From assembly GCF_013114835.1 (NCBI RefSeq), contig NZ_JAAVLW010000002.1, forward strand, positions 496,001-560,000: a stretch of DNA of 64,000 nucleotides, read 5' to 3'. Positions 9,131-17,744 of this stretch are shown one piece after another. Position 1 is the first letter of the stretch. Every line of letters starts with the position of its first letter. The position numbers and the translations under genes were made by a program. The notes under the pieces were generated by a model. The model saw only the letters and a program-made list of their open reading frames with translations. It did no database searches and was not told the DNA's origin. Origin of the DNA: Bradyrhizobium archetypum. GTDB lineage: Bacteria > Pseudomonadota > Alphaproteobacteria > Rhizobiales > Xanthobacteraceae.

Positions 9131-9406
9131 AGAAAGCGGATTGTGTGCGTTGACCGGCGCTCGTCGCTTGGCGACCTTCTAGCTATCGATCATGAATGCG
9201 GGGCTGTCGCTGAACATCGTGGGCGCGAAGCGAAGGCCTGCAGGGCGGTTACTGGCTCGACTCTTGGCCACACTTCTTGGCTCGGCATGTCGTCCGGCAA
9301 ATCTGTGCCGGATTGCAGGTCACCTTTGCCTTTGGGCGAATTGCTTTTTCTATTTGAGGGCGGATGGTACTGCCAGAAAACTTAGAAACTGCTTGGGGCT
9401 ATCCCA

Positions 9407-9610
9407 ATGATGGTTGGGCAAGGCCAGCGCCCCGCCTACGTATGCGCGGGATGGGAAATCGATCTTGCCAGACGAGAACTGCGCTCATCAGGAACTCAGG
9501 CTGTTAAACCGCTGCCTGGCAACCTCGCTGAAGCTGTGGCAGGAGTCACAGCTCGACCGGTTCTGGTCGAGCGGCTAGAGCTGGGCCGAAAGGGCACCCG
9601 GTGGGGATGA
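9407..9610 (+). pseudogene. Remnant of a winged-helix (CadC/OmpR-type) regulator
   Basis: The frame starts with YVCAGWEIDLARRELRSSGT, which matches the first beta-strands of the Trans_reg_C domain as seen in CadC-like regulators (compare LFEDYTFDTDRRELHRGTD at the start of the gene at 27875). After about 30 residues similarity is lost, and the recognition helix and C-terminal part are missing. I read it as a truncated and decayed gene start. The upstream 9131-9406 shows nothing convincing. Confidence 0.45.
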
Positions 9611-9630
9611 TGCTGTTCGCTGAACAGAAG

Positions 9631-10602
9631 CTATCGCCCTCTCACTCGCAAATTCACCGGAGCCTGTCCATCCTCCGTGTCCAGGATGTAGGCTTTCACT
9701 CTGGGTAGAGTCTTCTCCATGGCTTCAAGATAGAGGCGGGTGCGCGTGAGCTCGGGGGCCTTCGCATACTCTTGCTGTAAAGCTTTGAGGCGGGTGGTCG
9801 TGCCTACGGCTTGCGCGATGCGCTGCTCACGCCGACTCTGCGCTGCCTGGACCAATGTGTGCGCCTCCCCGCGAGCCTTAGGCAGTAGGTTGGCCGCATA
9901 GACCCGCGCCTCGTTGCGCGAGCGCTCGCGATCAGCCATGGCGTCCGCCACATCTTGAAAGGCCTGTGCTACCGCCGCGTCAAGTGTCATGGCCATGATG
10001 CTGGAAGCCGTGATCTGAACGCCGCTTCGGTAGCGATCGAGGAGCTCCTGAGTCCGTATCTTCACCCTGTCCTGGATGGCAAGCCTGCCTGTGGTCAAGA
10101 CCTCATCAACCGACATGCCGGCCAAAACTTGGGTGAGCACACTTTCGGCGAGCCCGCCGATCAGCTCCTTTGTGTCCTCGACATGCAGCAGGAAGTCGGC
10201 AGGATCGCGTATCACGTATTGTAGCACGAGCGCGATGCTTAGGATGTTCGTGTCGCCGGTCAGCAGCTCCATCCCAATCGCGGTCTCCTGCTCTCGCTCG
10301 GGCAACTCGAAGCCCACGCCGACCTTCGAGACACTTGTGGTCTTAACCACGTCGACCCGGTCGATGGGCCAGGGGAAACGCCAGTGCATGCCGGGGCCCA
10401 GGCGGGCATGGGGCGCGCCGAGGCGGCGCGCCAAAGCTTGCTCGTCCGTTGCGACGAGATGGAAGCCCGTGGCGAAGTAGGCCGCGATCAGCAGGAGCAA
10501 GAAGATGATACCGCCCCGGAGCACGTGCGCGCGCCAGCGCGGATGCCTGGGGGCGCTTTCCGCCCGGTCCTGCGGCACCACGTCTTCGTGGCTGGTCGTC
10601 AT
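9631..10602 (-). CDS. SPFH/HflK-like membrane protein (last gene of operon)
   Basis: A 323-residue prohibitin-type protein. One N-terminal TM segment (about residues 29-48, GGIIFLLLLIAAYFATGFHL) is followed by an SPFH domain: VATDEQALARRLGAPHARLGPGMHWRFPWPIDRVDVVK, then TGDTNILSIALVLQYVIRDPADFLLHVED. A charged coiled-coil tail rich in Ala, Arg and Glu follows. HflK proteins form rings with HflC around FtsH protease. The start overlaps the stop of the upstream gene by 4 bp (ATGA), so the two are translationally coupled. It may act with the other SPFH products of the operon; a link to FtsH is only inferred. Confidence 0.88.
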   Translation of the reverse strand: MTTSHEDVVPQDRAESAPRHPRWRAHVLRGGIIFLLLLIAAYFATGFHLVATDEQALARRLGAPHARLGPGMHWRFPWPIDRVDVVKTTSVSKVGVGFELPEREQETAIGMELLTGDTNILSIALVLQYVIRDPADFLLHVEDTKELIGGLAESVLTQVLAGMSVDEVLTTGRLAIQDRVKIRTQELLDRYRSGVQITASSIMAMTLDAAVAQAFQDVADAMADRERSRNEARVYAANLLPKARGEAHTLVQAAQSRREQRIAQAVGTTTRLKALQQEYAKAPELTRTRLYLEAMEKTLPRVKAYILDTEDGQAPVNLRVRGR

Positions 10603-11633
10603 GGCGATTCCCCGCGTGACGGTGGCCGCTGACCTTCGACACCAGCGCCCACGGTCTCGCCGTTCCTGGGACGAGCCTTGGGCGGCGGGTTAAGATCAAG
10701 CGCGACTGATGCGCTCGGCTGCAGCATTTGCAGGAGTTCGGACTCGGGCGGCAGGAACAGGGTCGTCTTGTCGTCGAGGATACGATCATAGGCCTCGAGT
10801 GTGCGGACGAGCTTGAAAAAGGGTAGATCGGCACCAAACTCGCGCGCGTAGATTCTCATCGCCTCAGCCTCTCCCTCGCCGTCGAGTCGCCTTGCTTGTT
10901 CGTTGGCCTCGGCGAGGATGCGTGCCTTCTGTCGATCGGCTTCGGCGATGATCCGCCTCGACTCGGCCTTCCCGTCGGAGCGCAGTTGCATGGTGATGCG
11001 GGCTCGCTCTGCCTTCATCCGCTCAAAGACGCTCTGCCGGTTCTGCTGAGGCAGGGCGAGTTCACGCACACCGAGATCGATCACCTCGATACCGTAGGCG
11101 GGCGCAACAAGAGCCTGAACGCTGGCACGTACCTCCGCGACTATTGCCCCGAACCTGTTCTGTGAACCATGCGGCGCGATCAGGGAGGCGAAGCTGTGGC
11201 GGCCGAGCACTGCACCGACTTCACCGACGATAGCCTCCGTCAGCCGCTGCTCGGCATCGCCGCGCGTGGCAAGCGTCGCGAGGAAGCGCGTCGGCTCGGC
11301 GATGCGCCAGGTAGCGAGCATGGCAACGGACACGTTCTTCCTGTCCGCCGTGACGTACTCAACGGGCCGAGTGCTCAAGTATAGGAGGCGCTTGTCGAAT
11401 CGCTGCACACGCTCGAAGGGCAGCTTGAAGCCTAAGCCCGGCACTTCAACGAGTTGCACGATCCGGCCGAAGCGCGTGACCATCCCGTGCTCAGTGATAT
11501 CCAACGTGAAGAGGCTCGCAAAGGCCGACAGCACGAGCACGGCGATAGCGGCAGGCGTCAGCACCCAAAGCGCTGCCCTCCGCCTGCCGCCCGAGCGGCT
11601 TATCTGCCAACTCCAGGATGAGCTGCCTTTCAT
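10599..11633 (-). CDS. SPFH/HflC-like membrane protein
   Basis: A 344-residue protein with an N-terminal TM helix (about residues 21-42). The HflC-type SPFH domain has FTLDITEHGMVTRFGRIVQ, PGLGFKLPFERVQRFDKRLLYL and DRKNVSVAMLATWRIAEPTRFL. A coiled coil follows (MKAERARITMQLRSDGKAESRRIIAEADRQKARIL in outline) and then the HflC-like segment GEGEAEAMRIYAREFG. The C-terminal Pro/Arg tail is non-conserved. It overlaps both neighbours by 4 bp. HflC regulates membrane proteolysis by FtsH in E. coli; here it is a paralog in an accessory operon, so that role is not assured. Confidence 0.88.
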   Translation of the reverse strand: MKGSSSWSWQISRSGGRRRAALWVLTPAAIAVLVLSAFASLFTLDITEHGMVTRFGRIVQLVEVPGLGFKLPFERVQRFDKRLLYLSTRPVEYVTADRKNVSVAMLATWRIAEPTRFLATLATRGDAEQRLTEAIVGEVGAVLGRHSFASLIAPHGSQNRFGAIVAEVRASVQALVAPAYGIEVIDLGVRELALPQQNRQSVFERMKAERARITMQLRSDGKAESRRIIAEADRQKARILAEANEQARRLDGEGEAEAMRIYAREFGADLPFFKLVRTLEAYDRILDDKTTLFLPPESELLQMLQPSASVALDLNPPPKARPRNGETVGAGVEGQRPPSRGESP

Positions 11634-13363
11634 CGGTTGCCGCCCGCGCTGATCGGAGGCTCAAGGAGCCAAAAGTCGAAGTCCTTGATGGCACTCGCCT
11701 TTGGCCGGACAAGCTTGTGCACCTTCGGCAACACGTCCTCGATCGTCTCGATCTGCAAGCGGAATGCAGCCAATTCGGGCGCTTGCCGAAACGCCTCGAC
11801 TTGTAGGCTGAACGCTAGGGCCTCGCCGCGAGCTCGGCGGACCTGTTCCTCCTGGACGGCGAGTGCACCCTCGACCGTCGCCGCGGCCTCTCCTTTCGCT
11901 TCGTTTACCTCCTCGGCGGCGAACCCCTTGGCGCGGTTGATCGTGCGTAGCTTGTCCTCCTGTGCACTAGCCACGTCTCGCTCGGCGTCGTGTGCTTCCT
12001 GGGGCGCATGGACGTAGACCAAGCACACCGAGACGAGCGCGATGCCGGCGTTCAGACCGTCTAGGCGCGCCTGAACGAACTCATGCAGTCGCGCCTCCAC
12101 CTCGGCTCGGGCGTTTGTTAGCAACGCGTCGATTCGCTGAGTGGCAATAACGCTACGCAGCGCTGCTCGAGTAACGCTCCGGACGAGCGCGTCAGGCTCC
12201 GCCAGATTTGTGACGTAGGCCACCGGATCCTTGACGCGGTACTGCACGGTTGATCGAAGATCGATGAGGTTGGCATCACCGGTCAGGAGGAAGGACTCGC
12301 CCTCCAACACCTCGCGCTGGAACCAGGAGCCCTTGGCCTTGATCGCCTCCGGCACTGGATTCGAGGGGCCGCCCGTTGTGAGCCGCTCGCGGGCGAGTGT
12401 GCGCATCGTCAAGCTCTCGTCCGCCAGACTGCGGAAACCGAGCTCTGCACTCCTCGTGCGTTCGGTTTCGACGAGACGGTGCGTCTCGATTGGCCAGGGA
12501 GGGCGGTAGTGTAGGCCTGGGCCGAGGTCGGCCGCGACGATGCGAGCAAACCGGAGGCGCAGGCCGATCTCCCCGGACTGGATCGTAAAGAAGCCGCTTG
12601 CGAGCCAGAGGAGGACCAGGCTTGCCATTGCCGCGATCTTAACGCGGGTGTCAGTAACAAACACGCGGATCGCGGCCGCAAACCTGTCGCGCAGCCGGAC
12701 CCACCTCGACGGCGCGTGCGTGCGCGGCACGTGCGTGTGGAGCGAGATTTCCCCGGTCCGGAGCTCACGCACGGCCTGTCGGAGGATTTGAGCGGATGAC
12801 CACAGGAACAATCCCGCCATGATGGCCGCCACGATCAGGTCGGGCCACTTGGTCGCCGTTGCCCAAACGCCGAGCGCAGCGAGCATCACGGCGACGTTGC
12901 CAATCGCATCGTTACGCGAGCAAAGCCACACGGACCGCACGTTGGCGTCGCCATCCTTGTAGCGTATGAGGATGACGACGCTAGCCACGTTGGCAGCGAG
13001 AGCCAGGAAGCCGATGGCGCCCATGATCTCGGCGCGGGGCACACCGAGCACCAGCACGTGATAAGCGGTCGCCCCAAACACCCACAAGCCCATCAGCGTG
13101 AGGCTGACGCCTTTCACAAAGGCCGCACGCGCCCGGACCCGAACGGATGCACCGATGACCGCGAGGCTGATACCGTAGGTCGCCGCGTCGCCCAGGAAGT
13201 CCAGAGCATCGGCCTGCAGCGCCTGCGAGCCGGCGAGTGCGCCGGCTCCTATCTCCACCAGGAACATCCCGGCGTTGATCGCAATGACGATCCAAAGCCG
13301 CCGCTTGTAATCAGCCGACAGGCCTTCGAAGGTGGCGCCTTCTCCGCAACAGGCTACGCCCAT
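11630..13363 (-). CDS. Fusion of CDF-like cation transporter domain and HflK-like SPFH domain
   Basis: A 577-residue two-part membrane protein. Residues 1 to about 200 form a cation-diffusion-facilitator-like bundle of about six TM helices, starting with MGVACCGEGATFEG. TM2 has the CDF-like metal-site pattern as D-xxx-D (ADALDFLGDAATYG). TM5 has D-xxx-N (SRNDAIGNVAVM) instead of the usual H/D-xxx-D. After a linker, a new TM helix (about residue 250) leads into an HflK-type SPFH domain (GEIGLRLRFARIV, GPGLHYRPPWPIETH, LTGDANLIDLRSTVQYRV) and a long coiled coil. The frame is uninterrupted, with 4-bp overlap to the next gene. Zn/Fe/Co transport is plausible but unproven. Confidence 0.85.
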   Translation of the reverse strand: MGVACCGEGATFEGLSADYKRRLWIVIAINAGMFLVEIGAGALAGSQALQADALDFLGDAATYGISLAVIGASVRVRARAAFVKGVSLTLMGLWVFGATAYHVLVLGVPRAEIMGAIGFLALAANVASVVILIRYKDGDANVRSVWLCSRNDAIGNVAVMLAALGVWATATKWPDLIVAAIMAGLFLWSSAQILRQAVRELRTGEISLHTHVPRTHAPSRWVRLRDRFAAAIRVFVTDTRVKIAAMASLVLLWLASGFFTIQSGEIGLRLRFARIVAADLGPGLHYRPPWPIETHRLVETERTRSAELGFRSLADESLTMRTLARERLTTGGPSNPVPEAIKAKGSWFQREVLEGESFLLTGDANLIDLRSTVQYRVKDPVAYVTNLAEPDALVRSVTRAALRSVIATQRIDALLTNARAEVEARLHEFVQARLDGLNAGIALVSVCLVYVHAPQEAHDAERDVASAQEDKLRTINRAKGFAAEEVNEAKGEAAATVEGALAVQEEQVRRARGEALAFSLQVEAFRQAPELAAFRLQIETIEDVLPKVHKLVRPKASAIKDFDFWLLEPPISAGGNR

Positions 13364-13402
13364 GTTCAGAGCCCTACGCTTCCTGAAGTCTCCAGTGCAA
13401 CC

Positions 13403-14437
13403 TCACCGCGGCAGGTAGCGCTTGTCGAGTTGACAAGCCACGGAGTACTGCGGATCGACAACGTTGGCGATCTCGAGATGCGCTGCTTGGCCTAGAAGCT
13501 GAAGCGCTTCGATCTTGTCGTAGCCGTGATCCTGCACCAGCCAGTTGACGAGATCGACGCAGGCGATCCGCAGCGCATCGATCAACGGCCGCGTGCTGCC
13601 GATCGACATGATCATTCTGTCGTTCTCGAGCCGGGGCCAGTTGATCTTTTTTCCCTTAATGAGATTCACCGTGAAGGTGACGTCAAACGAGGTCTCGATA
13701 GCGGCGCCGTCTATCTCGCCGTCACCCTGCGCAGCGTGCCCGTCGCCTAGCATGAAGAGCGCACCCGGTTCGAAAACCGGGAAAGACATCGTCACACCCT
13801 CAACGACCTCATTGAAGTCCATGTTCGCGCCATGAGGGCCGGGTATCAGCGAGCTGATGCATTCCTTGCCAGCAGGTGCGGTGCCGATTGTCCCGAAGAA
13901 TGGCCGCAACGGGACCTCGACTTTGCCGATCTTGCTGTTGGGGAGGTCGAGGACACCGAGCATTCTCGATCTGTCGAGCCGCCAGATAAAGAGCCTGTCC
14001 GGCACCGGGTCGGTTATCATCGCCGTCTTGTATTCGGGGGCCAATGCTCCGAAGTAGGGGATAGAAGCTCCCCACCCCCAGTCTCTGTTGAGGCCGATCC
14101 TGTCGATACGCACGACGAGCGTATCGCCTGGCTCGGCGCCCTCGATATAGAATGGCCCGGTCTGCGGGTTTACTCTGGTAAGGTCGAGTCTCGGAAACAC
14201 CGTCTTGTCGGTCGGCTGGAAGACGTCGTTCGCCGCGTCCTTGGTCCTTGTGATCACCGTGTCGCCTGGCCTGATGCGGATCGCCGGCGGATGTGCATGG
14301 CAATAGGTGAAGTAAACAGTGTCTCCCGGGTCATAGCGGACTTCCGCGGCCGAGGCAGGCGCGACCCCAATAACTATGAGTGCCGAGGATAGAGCCACGA
14401 TGGCCGCTCGTACCGACTGCTCGTTCATTCGACTCAT
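13403..14437 (-). CDS. Exported acetamidase/formamidase family protein
   Basis: A 344-residue protein. A Sec signal peptide (about residues 1-30, VALSSALIVIGVAPASA) precedes an acetamidase/formamidase domain that hydrolyses short amides in characterised members. Family features include HPPAIRIRPGDTV, TGPFYIEGAEPGDTLVVRI, PFFGTIGTAPAG, GPHGANMDFNEVVEG and LFMLGDGHAAQGDGEI, which hold His/Asp residues likely to bind the active-site metal. Known FmdA-type enzymes are mostly cytoplasmic, so export is notable. It sits second in the SPFH operon, 36 bp after the first SPFH gene and 39 bp before the CDF-SPFH fusion. Confidence 0.88.
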   Translation of the reverse strand: MSRMNEQSVRAAIVALSSALIVIGVAPASAAEVRYDPGDTVYFTYCHAHPPAIRIRPGDTVITRTKDAANDVFQPTDKTVFPRLDLTRVNPQTGPFYIEGAEPGDTLVVRIDRIGLNRDWGWGASIPYFGALAPEYKTAMITDPVPDRLFIWRLDRSRMLGVLDLPNSKIGKVEVPLRPFFGTIGTAPAGKECISSLIPGPHGANMDFNEVVEGVTMSFPVFEPGALFMLGDGHAAQGDGEIDGAAIETSFDVTFTVNLIKGKKINWPRLENDRMIMSIGSTRPLIDALRIACVDLVNWLVQDHGYDKIEALQLLGQAAHLEIANVVDPQYSVACQLDKRYLPR

Positions 14438-14472
14438 AGAAATTCCTCCTGTGTTGGCAGCGTAGATTGTTG

Positions 14473-15453
14473 CTACGGAGGCGGCGTAAGAGTTCCGCTC
14501 GTCATCTCATGGGGCGTTTCCTTCCTCGCACTGTCGGCCAAGCTTGCCGGCGGCTTGGCGCGCTCATAGAAGCCGCTGTCATACAGAAGGCCGAAGAGAT
14601 CGGAGTTCGCCGGCAACACCATCGTCGTGCCCTCCTTGACGAACTTGCGCGACGCGTCGAGCGTCCGCCGCAGCGCGTAGAACTGCGGTGCCTCGCGAAG
14701 CGAGTCGGCGTAGATGCGGGCGGCCTCTGCTTCGCCAGCGCCGCGGTGCCGCTGGGCCACCTTGAAGGCCTCGGTTAGAATGCTCGTCTTCTCACCCTGA
14801 GCCGCGGAACGGATCTTGAGGCCTTCCTCCTCGCCCTCGGAGCGGTAGCGCATGCTAATTGCGGCACGCTCGGAGCGCATGCGAGCGTAGACCGTGAGCC
14901 GGTTGCGCTTAGGGAAATCAAAGCGCAACAGCTGCACGTCAAGGATCTCGATGCCGTAGTCCCGAAGCGCAACATTCCGGCACTTTGCTGCGACTTCGGC
15001 GAGCAAAGCCTCTGCTCGATAGGCTTCGGTCGAGACAAAGGCAGCGAGCGGACTTTGGCCAATGGCGGCGCCAAGCTCCGCAGAGAGGATGTCGCCCAAG
15101 CGCGATTCCGCACCCGCCTTGTTGAGAACCGTCTCAAAGAACCGTTTGGGCTCGGCTATGCGCCACATGACGGCGCCCGCTGCCGTCACGGCAGTCTTCT
15201 CAAGCGTCAGGAATTCGCTGAGTGGGGGCTGGTAAACAAAAAGCCTTCCGTCGAACTTGGTAACGCTTTCGTAAGGCAGCTTCACGCCAAGGCCCGGCGT
15301 GGTGACTACCTGCACAGGCCTGCCGAACGACGTGACGACAGCCCGCTCCCCATCGCCAACGGCGAAAAGACATAACGTAGTCGCCACGACAGCGCCAAGC
15401 ACTCCCGCGGCGCCCAGAATAGCTTGCCTAGGCTTCGAGCTTGAGCGGGCCAT
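14473..15453 (-). CDS. SPFH/HflC-like membrane protein (first gene of operon)
   Basis: A 326-residue protein with an N-terminal TM helix (about residues 10-31). The HflC-type SPFH domain has GDGERAVVTSFGRPVQVV, TPGLGVKLPYESVTKFDGRLFVY and AVMWRIAEPKRFFETV. A coiled coil and the HflC-like segment GAGEAEAARIYADSLREAPQFYAL follow. It is clearly paralogous to the gene at 10599 and heads the five-gene minus-strand operon. The Ser/Thr/Pro tail is variable. Together the operon encodes two HflC-like, one HflK-like and one CDF-HflK fusion protein. Confidence 0.88.
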   Translation of the reverse strand: MARSSSKPRQAILGAAGVLGAVVATTLCLFAVGDGERAVVTSFGRPVQVVTTPGLGVKLPYESVTKFDGRLFVYQPPLSEFLTLEKTAVTAAGAVMWRIAEPKRFFETVLNKAGAESRLGDILSAELGAAIGQSPLAAFVSTEAYRAEALLAEVAAKCRNVALRDYGIEILDVQLLRFDFPKRNRLTVYARMRSERAAISMRYRSEGEEEGLKIRSAAQGEKTSILTEAFKVAQRHRGAGEAEAARIYADSLREAPQFYALRRTLDASRKFVKEGTTMVLPANSDLFGLLYDSGFYERAKPPASLADSARKETPHEMTSGTLTPPP

Positions 15454-15879
15454 TGCTCATTTGCCTAACGAGCTGGGGCTTTTCTCATTCTGTAGGGCGT
15501 GTTTCGGGTGGTCAAGGAATTTGTCTCCGGTGAACTGCTTGTATGAGCTTCCGTCCGCAGTCCCGCCGGTTGGCTCGGGTCGAGGCCGTCGGTCCCAACG
15601 AGCACCTCGAGAAGCTGGGCAACTCGCCGCGGGCACCCGGCATGATCAACTGCTAAAACCAACGTTCTGAAGGCCTGCAAAGACCGGTCAAGTGTAAACG
15701 TTGGCAGCGAACCCTTCGCGCCTGGAGAGTTGTGGCTAGCAGTCAATGACCTCTAAGGCCTTCGTTCCAATAAATGGAACCATCGCCATCGTCCAAGTAA
15801 GCGCGAAACAATCTCCAAGCCTGGAACTTTAGTGGATCGGGGCAAATCGAGATAGCGCGAAATGGAACCCTCCAGGCGA

Positions 15880-16061
15880 ATGTCCGAACACATCGAACAC
15901 AAGACTGCCCGGTCGATCTGTGACGAGGTGGGTGACCGATTGCGGCTGGACTTAGCTCTCGAAGCCTAGCCTCTGCCGCCTTACTCGAACGCCTAGTTGA
16001 TGAATTGCGCAAGCAGGAGCGTCGTCTCATTGAGGGCGTCGAAAGCTGGCGCTATCGCTGA
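15880..16061 (+). pseudogene. Broken small hypothetical gene
   Basis: ATG at 15880 opens MSEHIEHKTARSICDEVGDR, then LRLDLALEA and a TAG stop. In the next frame the text continues coherently as ASAALLERLVDELRKQERR through to VESWRYR and a TGA. The two halves would join into a helical protein of about 60 residues if one stop and one frameshift were repaired. I recognise the style of small Bradyrhizobium proteins but not a named family. The frameshift lies near 15970-15985. Confidence 0.4.
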
Positions 16062-16269
16062 CTGCTTCTTTATCAGGCGATAGTCGCGGCCATGTGAGCG
16101 CGTAAAGAACGCCGTCGCCGCTCCTAACCCGGCGGCGGCTTGTTCTGCTAATCTTATCGCTGAGTGCGGTTAATGTTGCGCCGGCAAATCAACTGATTAC
16201 AGATCGAATAATTGATGCGGCGCATGAGTCTCTTCTTGGCCCGTTGCCGACCTGCGTGACCAGCGCGCA

Positions 16270-16345
16270 GATGTCCGGTTTATGGGGTGGAGCGGACTAG
16301 CACCTGATGATTGGCGAGGTCGCCTGTTGACCCGAAGCAGCCATT
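16270..16345 (+). repeat. Dispersed intergenic motif, copy 1
   Basis: Bipartite degenerate motif: GGGGTGGAGCGGA, then after about 30 bp TTGACCCGAAGCAG. Compare the copies at 17971, 26965, 33172 and 36348. Confidence 0.5.
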
Positions 16346-16418
16346 GACAAGCATTCAACTTCAATCGCTGCAGCTAAGAGTACGTTATTTAAGTTGTTGT
16401 CTGATCCAGCGTGCTCAC

Positions 16419-16661
16419 TCAATCAGGCTTCTTAGTCCAAACTGAGCCGTTAGACCATTTGATCTTGTTTGGAGATAGAAGCTGGGCAGTATACGTACGA
16501 TCGTCCGGGAATGTTATCTTGATATTGGTTGCGTCGACAATCGAGCCGCTGGCCTCGTGTCGATCAAAGTCCGACATGTCAATCTTGATCGACTTGGATC
16601 CCTCCCAAATGACTGCACTTCGGGCACTCCCATCGGTCCAGTTGCCATTTAAATCCATTAC
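16419..16661 (-). repeat. Coding repeat unit B
   Basis: Encodes residues 362-441 of the tandem-repeat protein. It is homologous to unit A immediately upstream in the gene, with shared blocks FPDDRTYT and NGSVW. Confidence 0.8.
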
Positions 16662-17744
16662 AGTATTCACAACCTTGACCCAGACTGAACCGTTCGACCA
16701 CCGAATTTTGTTCGGTGCCTCAAGGTGGCCCGTATACGTCCTGTCGTCGGGAAACTTTACTGTGATCGTATCCGAATTATCAATCGAGCCGCGGGCCGTT
16801 GGCCGATCGAAGGACGACATATCGACCTTCAGAGACGACGGGAATTCGACGGAAATTGCGGCGCTTCGCGAACTTCCATCGCTCCAATCGCCATTCAGAT
16901 TCAAGAAGGTGTTAACGGGGTCCCAGTTGACAGGAAAGCCCGGTGTCCAATAGCGCTCGTCGAGGTAGTTCATGCAGCCTTCGCCTGCCGTGACAAGGTC
17001 AGCGAACTTCATGTTGTGCCATTTCGCCTTACACAGCGCCGCAGTCCTTTCTGGCTGTTGTGCGTTCCAGCCAAAAGAATACTGGTCGAGGTAAGTGTCA
17101 TTAATGTCGTCGTCGTGACCCGGGTACGCCTGGCAAGGAGCGGTAATCGACATGAAATCGTTCGTGAGGATGTCGGCAGCCTGAAACTTGGCGGGAGTGT
17201 ACAAGACGCTGATCTCTCCGCCCATTGACCAGTAACCGTACAAGGTGTGCTTCTTCCAGGCATGGAAGATTAGTTTTCCCACGCCAAGCCGGTACTCGAC
17301 CATGGAGCCATCGTCGGTGGCCCATCTTTCGGCGTCATTCACGATACCAGTGAACTTCAGATTGGGCCTAGAGAAGACGACGGTATCGCTTGCTGAGCCG
17401 CTCGCATTTCGTATTCCGCCGGCCTCTTTAAGATCGATCGTTTGGTCACCGACAACGAGCACGCCATTCGCCGAGGAAATCGCATCGAGGACGGGGTCCC
17501 CGAAAGTCACGGCAGGTGTGCCGTCAGCGGCTTGCCGCGAATACGTACCCCTTCGAGACATCGTTCCGCGGATGCCTCTGCCGTCTAGCTTCGCGCCGAG
17601 GACCTGATGAAGGTAGGCATTGAGCTCATCGAAGTTGGCGAATGTGTGCCGATCGGGCTGAATCAAGACGCCATGCGCGGCGAGTTGCGCCCCGCCATCC
17701 GGCCGGATAGTCGTGGTTTGACGGATAGTGCGGAGATTGGACAT
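16419..17744 (-). CDS. Uncharacterised protein with two tandem C-terminal beta repeats
   Basis: A 441-residue protein with no signal peptide or TM helix. The N-terminal 279 residues match nothing I know; they hold the segments GIRGTMSRRGTYSRQAADGT, LIFHAWKKHTLYGYWSMGGE and WTPGFPVNWDPVNT. The C-terminus has two about 80-residue repeats (residues 280-361 and 362-441), both with LNG(D/N)W(S/T)DGS, VDMS/IDMS-FDR, FPDDRTYT and APNKIRWSNGSVW / SPNKIKWSNGSVW. The base composition seems lower in GC than neighbouring genes, which suggests transfer. No operon partners. Binding or surface roles would be speculation. Confidence 0.8.
   Translation of the reverse strand: MSNLRTIRQTTTIRPDGGAQLAAHGVLIQPDRHTFANFDELNAYLHQVLGAKLDGRGIRGTMSRRGTYSRQAADGTPAVTFGDPVLDAISSANGVLVVGDQTIDLKEAGGIRNASGSASDTVVFSRPNLKFTGIVNDAERWATDDGSMVEYRLGVGKLIFHAWKKHTLYGYWSMGGEISVLYTPAKFQAADILTNDFMSITAPCQAYPGHDDDINDTYLDQYSFGWNAQQPERTAALCKAKWHNMKFADLVTAGEGCMNYLDERYWTPGFPVNWDPVNTFLNLNGDWSDGSSRSAAISVEFPSSLKVDMSSFDRPTARGSIDNSDTITVKFPDDRTYTGHLEAPNKIRWSNGSVWVKVVNTVMDLNGNWTDGSARSAVIWEGSKSIKIDMSDFDRHEASGSIVDATNIKITFPDDRTYTAQLLSPNKIKWSNGSVWTKKPD
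16662..16907 (-). repeat. Coding repeat unit A
   Basis: Encodes residues 280-361 of the tandem-repeat protein. It has the same order of conserved blocks as unit B, with a two-residue difference in length. Confidence 0.8.

Larger units (their letters stand above)
15454..16418. other. Intergenic region between SPFH operon and tandem-repeat protein
   Basis: Contains the SPFH operon promoter region, a broken small gene (15880-16061, listed separately), an imperfect hairpin (16111-16120 with 16130-16139) that could terminate transcription, and one copy of the dispersed motif (16270-16345). The minus-strand frames at 15465-16030 look like shadows. Confidence 0.4.
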
